Shown piece after piece: positions 50,318 through 58,753 of a DNA stretch of 64,000 nt. Under the pieces are notes generated by a model. That model was not told the DNA's origin, searched no databases, and saw nothing but the letters and a program-made list of their open reading frames with translations. Made by a program: the position numbers and the translations under genes. Source of the stretch: Oscillibacter sp. (GTDB lineage Bacteria; Bacillota; Clostridia; Oscillospirales; Oscillospiraceae); the NCBI GenBank assembly GCA_003539495.1, contig DPPB01000004.1:19601-83600 (forward strand), in the 5' to 3' direction. Each line of letters begins with the position of its first letter. Position 1 is the first letter of the stretch.

Positions 50318-50346
50318 TTGAAATTATTTGCAATTTATGTTAAAAT
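50318..50346 (+). promoter_or_regulatory. Promoter of the TIM-barrel gene
   Basis: TTGAAA (50318-50323), 17-bp spacer, TAAAAT (50341-50346). Confidence 0.6.
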
Positions 50347-50387
50347 TGGTTAACATAATTATTTGAGGCGCGGAGGAAGGAGAGGAC

Positions 50388-51098
50388 GTGAAACAGAAAT
50401 TTGTTCCCGAATATGAAGGGGAGCTGCGAAAGCACGCACTGCAGATTCCCCGGTGTATCAGTGAGTGCAGCGGTATCCGAGTGTTTGGGCGGCGTATTAA
50501 GTCCCTGGTTTTTTCCACGGATGTGGCTATTATCAAGAATATAAACGCCGATGCCGTAATTGCCGTATATAATTTTACACCCCAACCCAGCATTACGCAA
50601 GCCATTATCAGCGCTTCTGATGTGCCGGTGTTTGCCGGTGTTGGAGGCGGCTATACCAATGGGCAGCGGTCCGTGAATATGGCGGCGGCAGCGGAGCAGC
50701 TGGGGGCCTTCGGCGTGGTCTGCAACGCTATGATCACCAATGAAGCTATCCGCGATATCAAGAGCATGGTGGAGATTCCGGTGGTTTTCACGGTGGTGTC
50801 AGAGCATGTGGACCTGGATAAGCGGCTGGCAGCCGGGGCAGACATTGTGAATGTGTCCGGCGCGGCCAGGACACCGGAAATTGTGGCGGAAATTCGGGCG
50901 AAATACCCGGAGCTGCCGATCATTGCCACCGGCGGTCCTACGGATGAGACGATTCTGACGGCCATCCGGGCAGGGGCCAACGCCATTACATACACACCGC
51001 CTAGCAGCAAGGACCTGTTTGCCAGGGATATGCAGGAGTATCGAGATTGGTATGAGGCCCACCGCAGAGAGGTGGACGAGATGCTTAATGAGGAATAA
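50388..51098 (+). CDS. Conserved TIM-barrel protein of unknown function
   Basis: A 236-residue alpha/beta barrel starting at GTG (ggaggaaggagaggac precedes). Visible barrel motifs are PVFAGVGGGYTNGQRS, LGAFGVVCNA, GADIVNVSGAARTPEIV and the phosphate-binding-like ATGGPTDETILTAIRAGANA. It is conserved in Clostridia under labels such as hydrolase or beta/alpha-barrel protein. The C-terminal glycine loops suggest a phosphorylated ligand. I cannot name the reaction. Monocistronic with its own promoter and terminator. Confidence 0.75.
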   Translation: MKQKFVPEYEGELRKHALQIPRCISECSGIRVFGRRIKSLVFSTDVAIIKNINADAVIAVYNFTPQPSITQAIISASDVPVFAGVGGGYTNGQRSVNMAAAAEQLGAFGVVCNAMITNEAIRDIKSMVEIPVVFTVVSEHVDLDKRLAAGADIVNVSGAARTPEIVAEIRAKYPELPIIATGGPTDETILTAIRAGANAITYTPPSSKDLFARDMQEYRDWYEAHRREVDEMLNEE

Positions 51099-51100
51099 GG

Positions 51101-51132
51101 AAATCGGAGAGGGAAAACCTCTCCGATTTTTT
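51101..51132 (+). terminator. Terminator of the TIM-barrel gene
   Basis: Stem aaatcggagagg/cctctccgattt followed by tttt. Confidence 0.88.
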
Positions 51133-51145
51133 TGCGTTTTTAAGC

Positions 51146-52501
51146 TCACATGGACAGATAGGCATCACACTTCTGGTTGGCCTGGAGGGCGACCTTCTCC
51201 TCGTCGATGGTGGCAAGACGGCCATGCTCTACGGTGACCTTGCCGTTTACTACGGTATAGTCCACGGGACCCCGGACGCCCACAGTGCCCAGGACGGACT
51301 TGGGATCGTAGCAGGAGCCTACCAGCTCCAAACGGCGGCTGTCGATCATAAACAGGTCAGCGCACTTACCTACAGCGATCTGACCGATATCGTCCCGACC
51401 CAGCAATCGGGCGCTGCCCCGGGTGGCCATTTTCAGAATGTCGTAGCCGGTGGGGGCCTCACGGCTGGAGTTTAGCCGATGCAGCAGGAAGGCCACCCGC
51501 AGCTCCTCCATGAGGCTGGAGCCATCGTTGGAGGCGCTTCCGTCTACGGCCAGGCCCACGGGCACGCCCAGCTTCAGCATCTCGGGGATGCGGGCGATGC
51601 CGGAGGAGAGCTTCATATTGCTGATGGGGCAGTGGGCAACGCCGGTGCCGGTTTTGGCCAGGATGCGCAGCTCCTCGTCGTTGAAGTGGATGCCGTGGGC
51701 AAACCACACATCCTCGCCGATCCAGCCCAGGCGTTCCATGTATTCCAGGGGACGGACGCCCTCACGCTGGAGCATGAAGTTCTCCTCATCCTTGGTCTCA
51801 CACAGGTGAGTGTGTAGGCGCACGCCGTACTGCCGGGCCAGGATGGCGCTTTCACGCAGCAGGTCAGCGGAGACGGAAAAGGGGGAGCAGGGAGCCAGAG
51901 CTACCCGGTGCATGGCACCATAGGAGGGATCGTGGTACTGCTCGATGACCCGTGCGGAGTCCTTCATAATCTCGTCCACGGATTGAACCACGCTGTCAGG
52001 GGGGAGGCCACCGTCCTTCACGCTCAGGTCCATGCTGCCACGGCTGCAGTACATACGGATGCCCAACTCGTCAGCGGCGGCAAACTGGGTGCCCAGCAGG
52101 TCGCCGGCGTGGGCGGGGAAAACATAATGATGGTCAAAGCAGGTGGTGCAGCCGTGCTTCATCAGCTCGCCCATGCCTGTGAGGGAGGAAAGGCGGATGA
52201 CTTCACTGTCCAGGTTCTTCCAGATCTCATAGAGGGTTTTCAGCCAATCGAACAGCTCCATATTCTGCACCTTGGCAAGATTGCGGGAAAAGACCTGATA
52301 GAGGTGATGATGGGTGTTCACCAGGCCGGGGTAGCAGAGCATATGGGAGCCGTCGATGGTGCGGTCGGCGGTGGCGTCCAGGTTCGGGCCGAGCTTCTCA
52401 ATGAAGCCGTCCTTGCACAGGATGTCCACTTGGGTCAGGATCCGGTCGCTGTCATCGCAGGTGACAAGCTGGGAAATGTTCTTGATCAGTAGGGTAGACA
52501 T
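51146..52501 (-). CDS. ssnA: SsnA/8-oxoguanine deaminase-like amidohydrolase
   Basis: A 451-residue metal-dependent deaminase of the AtzB/TrzA branch: NTHHHLYQVF (metal His pair, about residues 61-70), HTHLCETKDEENF (about 226-238), FAHGIHFND, and AVDGSASNDGSSLMEEL (about 310-326, metal Asp). Sequence resembles 8-oxoguanine deaminase and E. coli SsnA, part of the ygfK-ssnA-ygfM-xdhD group. 8-oxoguanine deamination gives urate; other aminopurines are possible. aaggag precedes the ATG. It follows the nucleoside ABC importer genes behind a terminator, so may be transcribed by read-through. Confidence 0.88.
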   Translation of the reverse strand: MSTLLIKNISQLVTCDDSDRILTQVDILCKDGFIEKLGPNLDATADRTIDGSHMLCYPGLVNTHHHLYQVFSRNLAKVQNMELFDWLKTLYEIWKNLDSEVIRLSSLTGMGELMKHGCTTCFDHHYVFPAHAGDLLGTQFAAADELGIRMYCSRGSMDLSVKDGGLPPDSVVQSVDEIMKDSARVIEQYHDPSYGAMHRVALAPCSPFSVSADLLRESAILARQYGVRLHTHLCETKDEENFMLQREGVRPLEYMERLGWIGEDVWFAHGIHFNDEELRILAKTGTGVAHCPISNMKLSSGIARIPEMLKLGVPVGLAVDGSASNDGSSLMEELRVAFLLHRLNSSREAPTGYDILKMATRGSARLLGRDDIGQIAVGKCADLFMIDSRRLELVGSCYDPKSVLGTVGVRGPVDYTVVNGKVTVEHGRLATIDEEKVALQANQKCDAYLSM

Positions 52502-52524
52502 AGTTTATTCTCCTTTATTCAAAG

Positions 52525-52561
52525 AAAAAAGAGCAGGCCCTGTGCGGGCCTACTCTTTTTA
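52525..52561 (-). terminator. Terminator between the ABC importer genes and ssnA
   Basis: Stem aaaagagcaggcc/gggcctactctttt (one bulge) with A/T flanks; on the minus strand followed by tttctttgaa. Confidence 0.75.
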
Positions 52562-52568
52562 TATGGTG

Positions 52569-53564
52569 TCAGCGTTCCTCGCGGAAGTAGGAGAGACCGA
52601 GGGACGCAGGGGGCTGATCCTCCCGCTTCTTACGCAGGGAAACAACAATCAGCACTACCAGGGTGATGGCGTAGGGCAGCATCTTGTACAGCTCCTTAAT
52701 GGCCATCTGACCGCCGGGTGTGGGCAGATAGATGTTCAGGATGTACAGGCCGCCGAATAGGATGGAGGCCAGGATGCTGACATTGGGACGCCAAATGGTG
52801 AAGATGACCAGTGCAATGGCCAGCCAGCCGCGGTCACCGAAGGCGTTGTTGGACCAAACGCCGTTGGCGTAGTCCATAACATAGTACAGGCCGCCCAATC
52901 CTGCAATCATGGAGCCGATGCAGGTGGCCAGGTACTTATACTTGGTGACATTGATGCCGGCGGCGTCGGCGGTGGAAGCGCTCTCGCCCACGGCGCGTAG
53001 ATGCAGGCCGGGACGGGTGTGGTTAAGGAAGTAGGAAGTACCCAAAGCCACGATGATAGCCAGATACGCCAGGAAACCGTAGGACAGGAACAGCTCGCCG
53101 AACCAGCCGGTGGTGGTGGCGCCGGGGAGTGTAGTCTTAAAGCAGATACTGGTATTGGTCAGAGCGATAGAGGGAACATTGCTGCCCGTGAGCTTGATGA
53201 GGGAGCCGCCAAAGAAGTTGCCGACGCCCACGCCGAAGGTGGTCATGGCCAGACCGGTAACATTCTGGTTAGCACGAAGGGTGACTGTCAGGAAGCAGTA
53301 CAGCAGGCCCATCAGCAGGGAGCCCAGAAGGGAGCTGAGGATGGGGATGAGCACTGCCAGGAAGGGATTCAGCGCGCCGGATGCGGATTGCTCATAGAAG
53401 AACGCACCGATAACGCCACTGATGCCGCCCACATACATGATGCCGGGAATACCCAGGTTCAGGTTGCCGGATTTCTCGGTGAGGATTTCGCCGGTGCTGC
53501 CGAATAGCAGTGGGATACCCTGCATGACAGCACGGGGGAAGAATGAAATAAAGTTAAAAGTCAT
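52569..53564 (-). CDS. Nucleoside ABC transporter permease (NupC/YufQ type)
   Basis: A 331-residue permease of the BPD/branched-chain type with about ten helices; QGIPLLFGSTGEILTEKSGN at the N terminus (the EKSGNLNLG-type motif) is shared by the BMP nucleoside importers, and the mid-protein RAVGESASTADAAGINV loop contacts the ATPase. Second permease of a full four-gene importer; 3 bp from the first. Probable cargo is purine nucleosides or bases. Confidence 0.93.
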   Translation of the reverse strand: MTFNFISFFPRAVMQGIPLLFGSTGEILTEKSGNLNLGIPGIMYVGGISGVIGAFFYEQSASGALNPFLAVLIPILSSLLGSLLMGLLYCFLTVTLRANQNVTGLAMTTFGVGVGNFFGGSLIKLTGSNVPSIALTNTSICFKTTLPGATTTGWFGELFLSYGFLAYLAIIVALGTSYFLNHTRPGLHLRAVGESASTADAAGINVTKYKYLATCIGSMIAGLGGLYYVMDYANGVWSNNAFGDRGWLAIALVIFTIWRPNVSILASILFGGLYILNIYLPTPGGQMAIKELYKMLPYAITLVVLIVVSLRKKREDQPPASLGLSYFREER

Positions 53565-53567
53565 CCG

Positions 53568-54659
53568 TTACGCCTCCTTCTTGCTGCTCTTACGCAGGGT
53601 GACCTTGTAGGTGATAAAGAACTCGGTAGCAATGATGAAGAAGAGGATGAAACCGGTCAGAATATCAGCAAAGGAATGGTTCAGGCCCAGGGAGCTGGAT
53701 ACCTCGCTGGCGCCGCGATCCATGGTCACCAAAAGCAGAGAGGCAGCGATCATGATAAAGGGATTGAACTTGGACATCCAGGAGACCATGACGGCGGTGA
53801 AGCCGCGGCTGTCCACGATGGTGGTAGTGAGGGTATGGTCGATACCGGCGGTCATCAGGAAGCCCATCATGGCGCACAGAGAACCGGAGAGAACCATGGT
53901 ACGGATGATGACCCGGTCTACCTTGATGCCAGCATAGCTGGCGGTACGCTGGCTTTCGCCAACCACGGCGATCTCATAGCCGTGCTTGCTGTACGTCAGA
54001 TAGATGTACATGAGCCCGGTCATCAGGGCTACAATAAGGATGGGCAGCAGAAAATCGTTGCCAATGGAGGGCAGCCAACCAGCCCGGGTATCCTGGTTAA
54101 TGATGCCGATCTTACCGGCACCCTTGGGAACCTCCCAAATAATGATGAAGTAGGAGGTGAGCTGCATGGCGATGTAGTTCATCATCAGGGTGAACAGGGT
54201 CTCATTGGTGTTCCACTTGGCCTTGAAGAAGGCGGGCAGGAAGCCCCAAATGGCACCGGCCACGAGAGAAGCAATGAGAGAAAGCACGATCAGCAGAGGC
54301 GTGGACACCTTGTCACCCAGCAGGATCATACAGCTGGTGGTGGCCAGGCAGCCGATCATCGTCTGCCCCTCGGCGCCGATGTTCCAGAAGCGCATCTTGA
54401 AGGCGGGGGTCACGGCCAAAGAGATACCCAGCAGAACGGCCACATTACGGAAGGTCACGCCGATGCGGCGGGAGGTGCCAAATGCGCCGGATAGAATGGT
54501 TGCATACACGCTGAGAGGGTTTTTGCCGGTGAGGATCGTGGTGATCAGACCACAGAAGATCAGCGCCAGCAGCAGGATACCGCCGCGGATCAGAAGCGCC
54601 TTGGACAGAGGCAATGTATCACGCTTAGAAATTTGAAATAGGGATTGCTTCTTATGCAT
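53568..54659 (-). CDS. Nucleoside ABC transporter permease (NupB/YufP type)
   Basis: A 363-residue permease with about ten helices; FWNIGAEGQTMIGCLATTSC and VVGESQRTASYAGIKVDRVI (EAA-like loop) are family markers. Overlaps the ATPase gene by 8 bp and is followed 3 bp later by the second permease. Forms the heterodimeric membrane channel with it. Confidence 0.93.
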   Translation of the reverse strand: MHKKQSLFQISKRDTLPLSKALLIRGGILLLALIFCGLITTILTGKNPLSVYATILSGAFGTSRRIGVTFRNVAVLLGISLAVTPAFKMRFWNIGAEGQTMIGCLATTSCMILLGDKVSTPLLIVLSLIASLVAGAIWGFLPAFFKAKWNTNETLFTLMMNYIAMQLTSYFIIIWEVPKGAGKIGIINQDTRAGWLPSIGNDFLLPILIVALMTGLMYIYLTYSKHGYEIAVVGESQRTASYAGIKVDRVIIRTMVLSGSLCAMMGFLMTAGIDHTLTTTIVDSRGFTAVMVSWMSKFNPFIMIAASLLLVTMDRGASEVSSSLGLNHSFADILTGFILFFIIATEFFITYKVTLRKSSKKEA

Positions 54660-56196
54660 CTTCCTTGCCTCCTTCCACGCGGGTCATCAAGGCGCCCACT
54701 TCGCGCTTGTCGGTCTTGCGGGCGTCTACTACGCCGGAGACTTGGCCGCCGCAAAGGACCACGATCCGGTCACACAGCTCCAACAGAACATCCAGGTCCT
54801 CGCCTACATACACAACGGCGACACCCTTCATCTTCTGCTCGGTGAGCAGGTTATAAATCGTATAAGAGGTATTGATGTCCAGGCCGCGGACAGCGTAAGC
54901 GGTCATCAGAACGGAGGGCTGCTGGGCAATTTCACGGCCCACCAGGACCTTCTGCACGTTACCGCCGGACATACGGCGAACGGGGAAGCTGGTGCTGGGA
55001 GTGACCACCTCCAGCTCCTGCCAAATGCGCTGGGCCAGTGCCTCGGGATCCTTACGATTCAGGAACACGCCCTTGCCCTTGCGCCAGGAGCGCAGCATCA
55101 TGTTGCCGGTCATGCCCATGGAACCCACCAGGCCCATGCCCAAACGATCCTCAGGGACGAAGCTCATGGCGATGCCGCTCTTGCGGATATCCATGGGATC
55201 CAGGCCCACCAGGTCTTTTTCCTCGCCGGTTTCCGGGTTATGGAAAAGGACGGAGCCGGACTTGATGGGATACAGGCCCGCAATGGACTCCAGCAGCTCA
55301 CGCTGACCGGAGCCGGCGATGCCCGCGATGCCCAGCACTTCGCCGGCATTGATGGTGAAGGTGACATTGTCCAGGCGCTTGACGCCCAGCTCGTCGTATA
55401 CGGTGAGATCCTTTACCTCCAGCCGGGGGGCAACATTCACCGGGTCGGGACGGTTGATATTCAGGGTGACACTGTGGCCCACCATCATATCGGTGAGGGA
55501 CTGCTGGTTGGCATCCTTGGTCATCACATCGCCGATGTACTCGCCCTTGCGCAGCACGGCCACTCGGTCGGACACATCCAGCACCTCGTGGAGCTTGTGG
55601 GTGATGATGATAAGGGACTTGCCGTCGTTTTTCATGTTGCGCATGACGGCGAAGAGCTTATCGGTCTCCTGGGGAGTCAGAACGGCGGTGGGCTCATCCA
55701 AAATGAGGATGTCGGCGCCGCGGAACAGGACCTTCACGATTTCCACGGTCTGCTTCTGGGAAACAGACATATCGTAGATCTTCATGTCGGGGTCGATCTC
55801 GAAGCCGTACTTTTGGCAGATGTCCTTGACCTTCTGGCGGGCACTGTTCAGGTCCAGCTTGCCCTCCAAGCCCAGGATGATATTCTCCGTGGCGGTGAAA
55901 ATATCGACCAGCTTGAAGTGCTGGTGGATCATACCGATGCCAAGGTCGAAAGCATCCTTGGGAGAGGCGATGGTGACGGGCTGGTCGTGGACATAGATCT
56001 GTCCCTCATCGGGGAAGTAGATGCCGGAGAGCATATTCATCAAGGTGGTCTTGCCGCTGCCGTTTTCGCCCAGCAGAGACAGGATCTCACCCTCGTACAG
56101 CTCAAGGTTCACATCTTTGTTTGCGATGACCTTGCTGCCGAAGCGCTTGGTGATGTTCTCCATTCTAATTGCGCATTTTTTTTCCAAGGCTGTCAT
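54652..56196 (-). CDS. Nucleoside ABC transporter ATPase (NupA/YufO type)
   Basis: A 514-residue double-NBD ATPase. First half: Walker A GENGSGKTTLMN, signature MSVSQKQTVEI, Walker B ADILILDEPTAVL. Second half: degenerate Walker A GIAGSGQRELLE, signature RRMSGGNVQKVLVG, and a Walker B without the acidic residue pattern (PSVLMTAYAVRGLD), so only one half hydrolyses ATP, as usual in this type. The start at 56196 follows gaaagaaagg closely; an in-frame TTG at 56187 is possible. Confidence 0.93.
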   Translation of the reverse strand: MTALEKKCAIRMENITKRFGSKVIANKDVNLELYEGEILSLLGENGSGKTTLMNMLSGIYFPDEGQIYVHDQPVTIASPKDAFDLGIGMIHQHFKLVDIFTATENIILGLEGKLDLNSARQKVKDICQKYGFEIDPDMKIYDMSVSQKQTVEIVKVLFRGADILILDEPTAVLTPQETDKLFAVMRNMKNDGKSLIIITHKLHEVLDVSDRVAVLRKGEYIGDVMTKDANQQSLTDMMVGHSVTLNINRPDPVNVAPRLEVKDLTVYDELGVKRLDNVTFTINAGEVLGIAGIAGSGQRELLESIAGLYPIKSGSVLFHNPETGEEKDLVGLDPMDIRKSGIAMSFVPEDRLGMGLVGSMGMTGNMMLRSWRKGKGVFLNRKDPEALAQRIWQELEVVTPSTSFPVRRMSGGNVQKVLVGREIAQQPSVLMTAYAVRGLDINTSYTIYNLLTEQKMKGVAVVYVGEDLDVLLELCDRIVVLCGGQVSGVVDARKTDKREVGALMTRVEGGKEDA

Positions 56197-56422
56197 CCTT
56201 TCTTTCGGCGCAGTTGGCTGCAACACCTCGTAAAACGCCGGGGGTAGATTCAATACGCTTTATTTTACCATATATGTAAATGGTTGTAAATCATATTTTG
56301 CAAAAAAATTGTAAGGTATATACAAAAAATGTTAGGTTACACAAGAATAAGAAACGGTCTTTGTGCGATTTGCCGATGGAGTAAAAACAGTGAGGTGAAC
56401 CGTCGTGGGAGAGATAAAAAAA

Positions 56423-56511
56423 TTACCCCTGGGGGGGAGGTTTTGGGGTCAATGGGCGGCGACCCCTCAGCCAGCATGGCGGCTCCACTTACGCAGGGGA
56501 GCCAGGGGTTA
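56423..56511. repeat. Short palindromic intergenic repeat
   Basis: Outer arms ttacccctgg/ccaggggtta with inner complementary blocks (ggggtc/gacccc; ggctgg-type pieces and tccacttacgcagggga). On the minus strand it ends in aatttttttatc. Palindromes of this composition recur between genes in Oscillospiraceae genomes; only one copy is in the window. It lies in the 460-bp gap between the BMP lipoprotein and ATPase genes, which otherwise holds no reading frame. Confidence 0.6.
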
Positions 56512-56604
56512 CGGATTGTCACGGGTACCTTAAAACCAATCGCGCAATGACGAGCTTTTTGCGGGGTGTGCGGCCGGATGGGGCGTCAGGTATAGAGGGC
56601 AATG

Positions 56605-56640
56605 GCAAAAAAGATGGGCTGCCGAAGCAGCCCATCTTTT
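56605..56640 (-). terminator. Terminator of the BMP lipoprotein gene
   Basis: 12-bp stem aagatgggctgc/gcagcccatctt with cgaa loop and T run on the minus strand. It would favour excess binding protein over transporter. Confidence 0.88.
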
Positions 56641-56658
56641 GAATTATGCTGTAAGAAA

Positions 56659-57912
56659 TTACATCTTGGTGTTCAGCAGGGTGATGCCATCGATCTGCAG
56701 ATCGAAGTAAGGAGCGGAACGGTCGCTGGACTCAGCGAAGTAACCATCCTTGATGGCCTCGGTGTCGCCGGTGTAGTTGGCATCGGTGTCAACATCGGCC
56801 ATGTAGGAGGTGATGTGGCCATCGCCGTTAACCTTCAGAGTGTCGACCTTGAAGGGGTTCATCGTGTCGTCGGCACGGGTGGTGAAGGTGGACACATCGA
56901 AGACATGCAGCTCGCCCTTCTCCAGCTTGGCCTTAGCGGCCTCGATAGCCTCGGCAGTGCCCTTAGCGGCAACGGCGTCATTGATCTCTTCCAGAACCAC
57001 AGAGCCGGTGGCCAGGGTGCCGGTCCAGTCGGTGTCGATGGTCTTGCCTTCCATGACAGCCTTGATGGCATACTCATAGTAAGGAGCCCAGTCGATACGG
57101 GAGGAGATGATGTAGGTGTTGGGGCCGGCGTCCTTGGTGGAGCCGTTGTAGGAAACATTGGGGACCTTGGCGTTCTCGCAAGCGGTGGGAGCGCCGAAGG
57201 AGTCAGCGTGCTGGCTGATGAGCTTGCAGCCATTGGCGATCAGCTGCTGAGCGCCTTCCTTTTCCAGAGCCTCATCGTACCAGCTGCCGGTGAAGGTAAC
57301 TTCCATGGTGGCAGTGGGGCAGACAGAGCGAGCGCCCAGGAAGAAAGAGGTATAGCCGGAGATAACTTCCGCATAGGTGAAGGCGCCGACATAGCCGATC
57401 TTAGCGTCCTTCTCAGTGAACTGACCGGCAGCGATCATCTCATTGAGCTTCATACCGGCGGCAATACCGGCCAGGTAACGGCCCTCATAGATGGAGGCGA
57501 AGGCATTGTGATAGTTGGCCAGGCCCTCGGTGTGGGCACGGGTACCGGTGGAGTGGCAGAACTGGACATCTTTATACTTCTTGGCGGCGTCGATCATGAA
57601 GGGCTCATGGCCGAAGCTGTCGGCGAAGATGATGTTGCAACCATTCTCAGCCAGGTCGCAAGCGGTGTCGTAGCACTCCTGGCCCTCGGGAATGTTGGTC
57701 TTGAGGATGTAGTCAGCATCGGTCAGACCCAGATTCTTGATGGCCGCTTTAGCAGCGTTGATGAAGTTGAGGTCGTAGGTGGAGTTTTCGTCGTGCAGGG
57801 TGATGAAGCCGACCTTGACCTTGGCCTTGTCAGAGTCGTTTTCCTTCTTGCCGCAGGCGAACAGGCTCAGAGCCATGACCAGGGCGAGAAGCAGTGCCAG
57901 GAACTTTTTCAT
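56659..57912 (-). CDS. BMP-family nucleoside-binding lipoprotein
   Basis: A 417-residue solute-binding lipoprotein. Signal peptide FLALLLALVMALSLFAC with lipobox LFAC (lipidated Cys at residue 20), then the BMP/PnrA-type domain: KVGFITLHDENSTYDL, the sugar-binding GHEPFMIDAAKKY segment and GYVGAFTYAEVISGYTSFF. BMP proteins bind purine nucleosides. First gene of the importer, with a strong promoter; a terminator separates it from the ATPase gene. gaggaaaatt precedes the ATG. Confidence 0.93.
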   Translation of the reverse strand: MKKFLALLLALVMALSLFACGKKENDSDKAKVKVGFITLHDENSTYDLNFINAAKAAIKNLGLTDADYILKTNIPEGQECYDTACDLAENGCNIIFADSFGHEPFMIDAAKKYKDVQFCHSTGTRAHTEGLANYHNAFASIYEGRYLAGIAAGMKLNEMIAAGQFTEKDAKIGYVGAFTYAEVISGYTSFFLGARSVCPTATMEVTFTGSWYDEALEKEGAQQLIANGCKLISQHADSFGAPTACENAKVPNVSYNGSTKDAGPNTYIISSRIDWAPYYEYAIKAVMEGKTIDTDWTGTLATGSVVLEEINDAVAAKGTAEAIEAAKAKLEKGELHVFDVSTFTTRADDTMNPFKVDTLKVNGDGHITSYMADVDTDANYTGDTEAIKDGYFAESSDRSAPYFDLQIDGITLLNTKM

Positions 57913-58017
57913 TCAATTTTCCTCCTTTTGAATATGTGACAGCCGAATGGAAGAAGAGTAAATTTTTCGACTGCCTGAACAACGGGTATGCGCCCGACAT
58001 TCACTAAGAACAAAACT

Positions 58018-58046
58018 ATTATAGCGTATGCCCCCCAAAAAGTCAA
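58018..58046 (-). promoter_or_regulatory. Promoter of the BMP importer operon
   Basis: Minus strand TTGACT (58041-58046), 17-bp spacer, TATAAT (58018-58023). Confidence 0.8.
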
Positions 58047-58159
58047 CCTGGAATTTCATTTTTACCAAAAAAATTTTTTTGAGAGCCGAAATTATTTGTG
58101 ACATGTGATAAAAATTGTGAAAAATGCCATAAAAAGCCTGGCGAAATTTGTTTAAATTG

Positions 58160-58200
58160 GGAATAAAAAAATGACACCGGGGATAACTCCGGCGCCATTT
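58160..58200 (-). terminator. Terminator of the ygeY-ygeW-arcC transcript
   Basis: Minus strand atggcgccgg/ccggtgtcat (two G-U pairs) followed by tttttttattc. It lies about 550 bp beyond arcC, past the repeat region. Confidence 0.75.
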
Positions 58201-58240
58201 TTCAAAAAGAAAATTTTCAAATCGCTGCTTGCAAAGCAGC

Positions 58241-58331
58241 TTACTGGTGGATTCGGGTACCGTTTTTACCGGTGATACCGTGGCAGCCATGCAGCCATGG
58301 CGCTTTTTGGCAAAAGCGGCCCATGATTTCA
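58241..58331 (-). repeat. arcC 3'-end repeat R1
   Basis: 91-bp unit, 86 of 91 identical with 58599-58689. The first 39 bp copy the 3' end of arcC; on the minus strand they read GITGKNGTRIHQ and a stop in the arcC frame. The remaining 52 bp (gcagccatgcagccatggcg and on) are not in arcC. Confidence 0.85.
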
Positions 58332-58340
58332 CGAGACTAT

Positions 58341-58520
58341 CGAAAAAACCTCCGGTTTTTCCGACAAAAGGCTTGCAGTCTGCTGCGCGCATAATTTTGA
58401 GTCGAAGACTCAAAATTCCACACTGGCAGCCTGAGAGGTATTTTTCCCCACGCACATGTCGCGGTGAAAAATAATCTCATTTTTTCGCGTCTGCGGACGC
58501 GAACTCTGCGAGGCTTTTTT
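58341..58520 (+). repeat. Dispersed ~180-bp repeat, copy B
   Basis: Aligns with the minus strand of 45610-45795. Contains hairpins (ttttgagtc/gactcaaaa; ttcgcgtc/gacgcgaa). Lies between R1 and R2 in the arcC downstream region. No gene inside. Confidence 0.65.
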
Positions 58521-58527
58521 TCAAGCT

Positions 58528-58711
58528 GATTTCAAGCTAAGGACGGTAATCGCCTTATGCGAAAAACACTTCTATATCAGGCTGGTACTCGAAGAAAATT
58601 ACTGGTGGATCCGGGTACCGGTCTTACCGGCGATACCATGGCAGCCATGCAGCCATGGCGCTTTTTGGCAAAAGCGGCCCATGATTTCAAGCTAAGGACG
58701 GTAATCGCCTT
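58528..58711 (-). repeat. arcC 3'-end repeat R2 and flanking direct repeats
   Basis: R2 proper is 58599-58689 and reads GIAGKTGTRIHQ plus stop on the minus strand, identical to the last 12 residues of ArcC. A 29-bp sequence (atttcaagctaaggacggta and 9 more bases) occurs both at 58528-58556 and at 58683-58711, so the array has more than one repeated module. Confidence 0.85.
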
Positions 58712-58753
58712 CGGGAAATTTCGGACCTCCGGTAAACCGGTGCATGAAGAAGC

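Noticed and set aside
58241..58689. Possible CRISPR or short tandem array in the arcC downstream region
   Set aside because: Repeats are 91 bp, only two copies plus the gene end, and spacing is irregular; no cas genes nearby.
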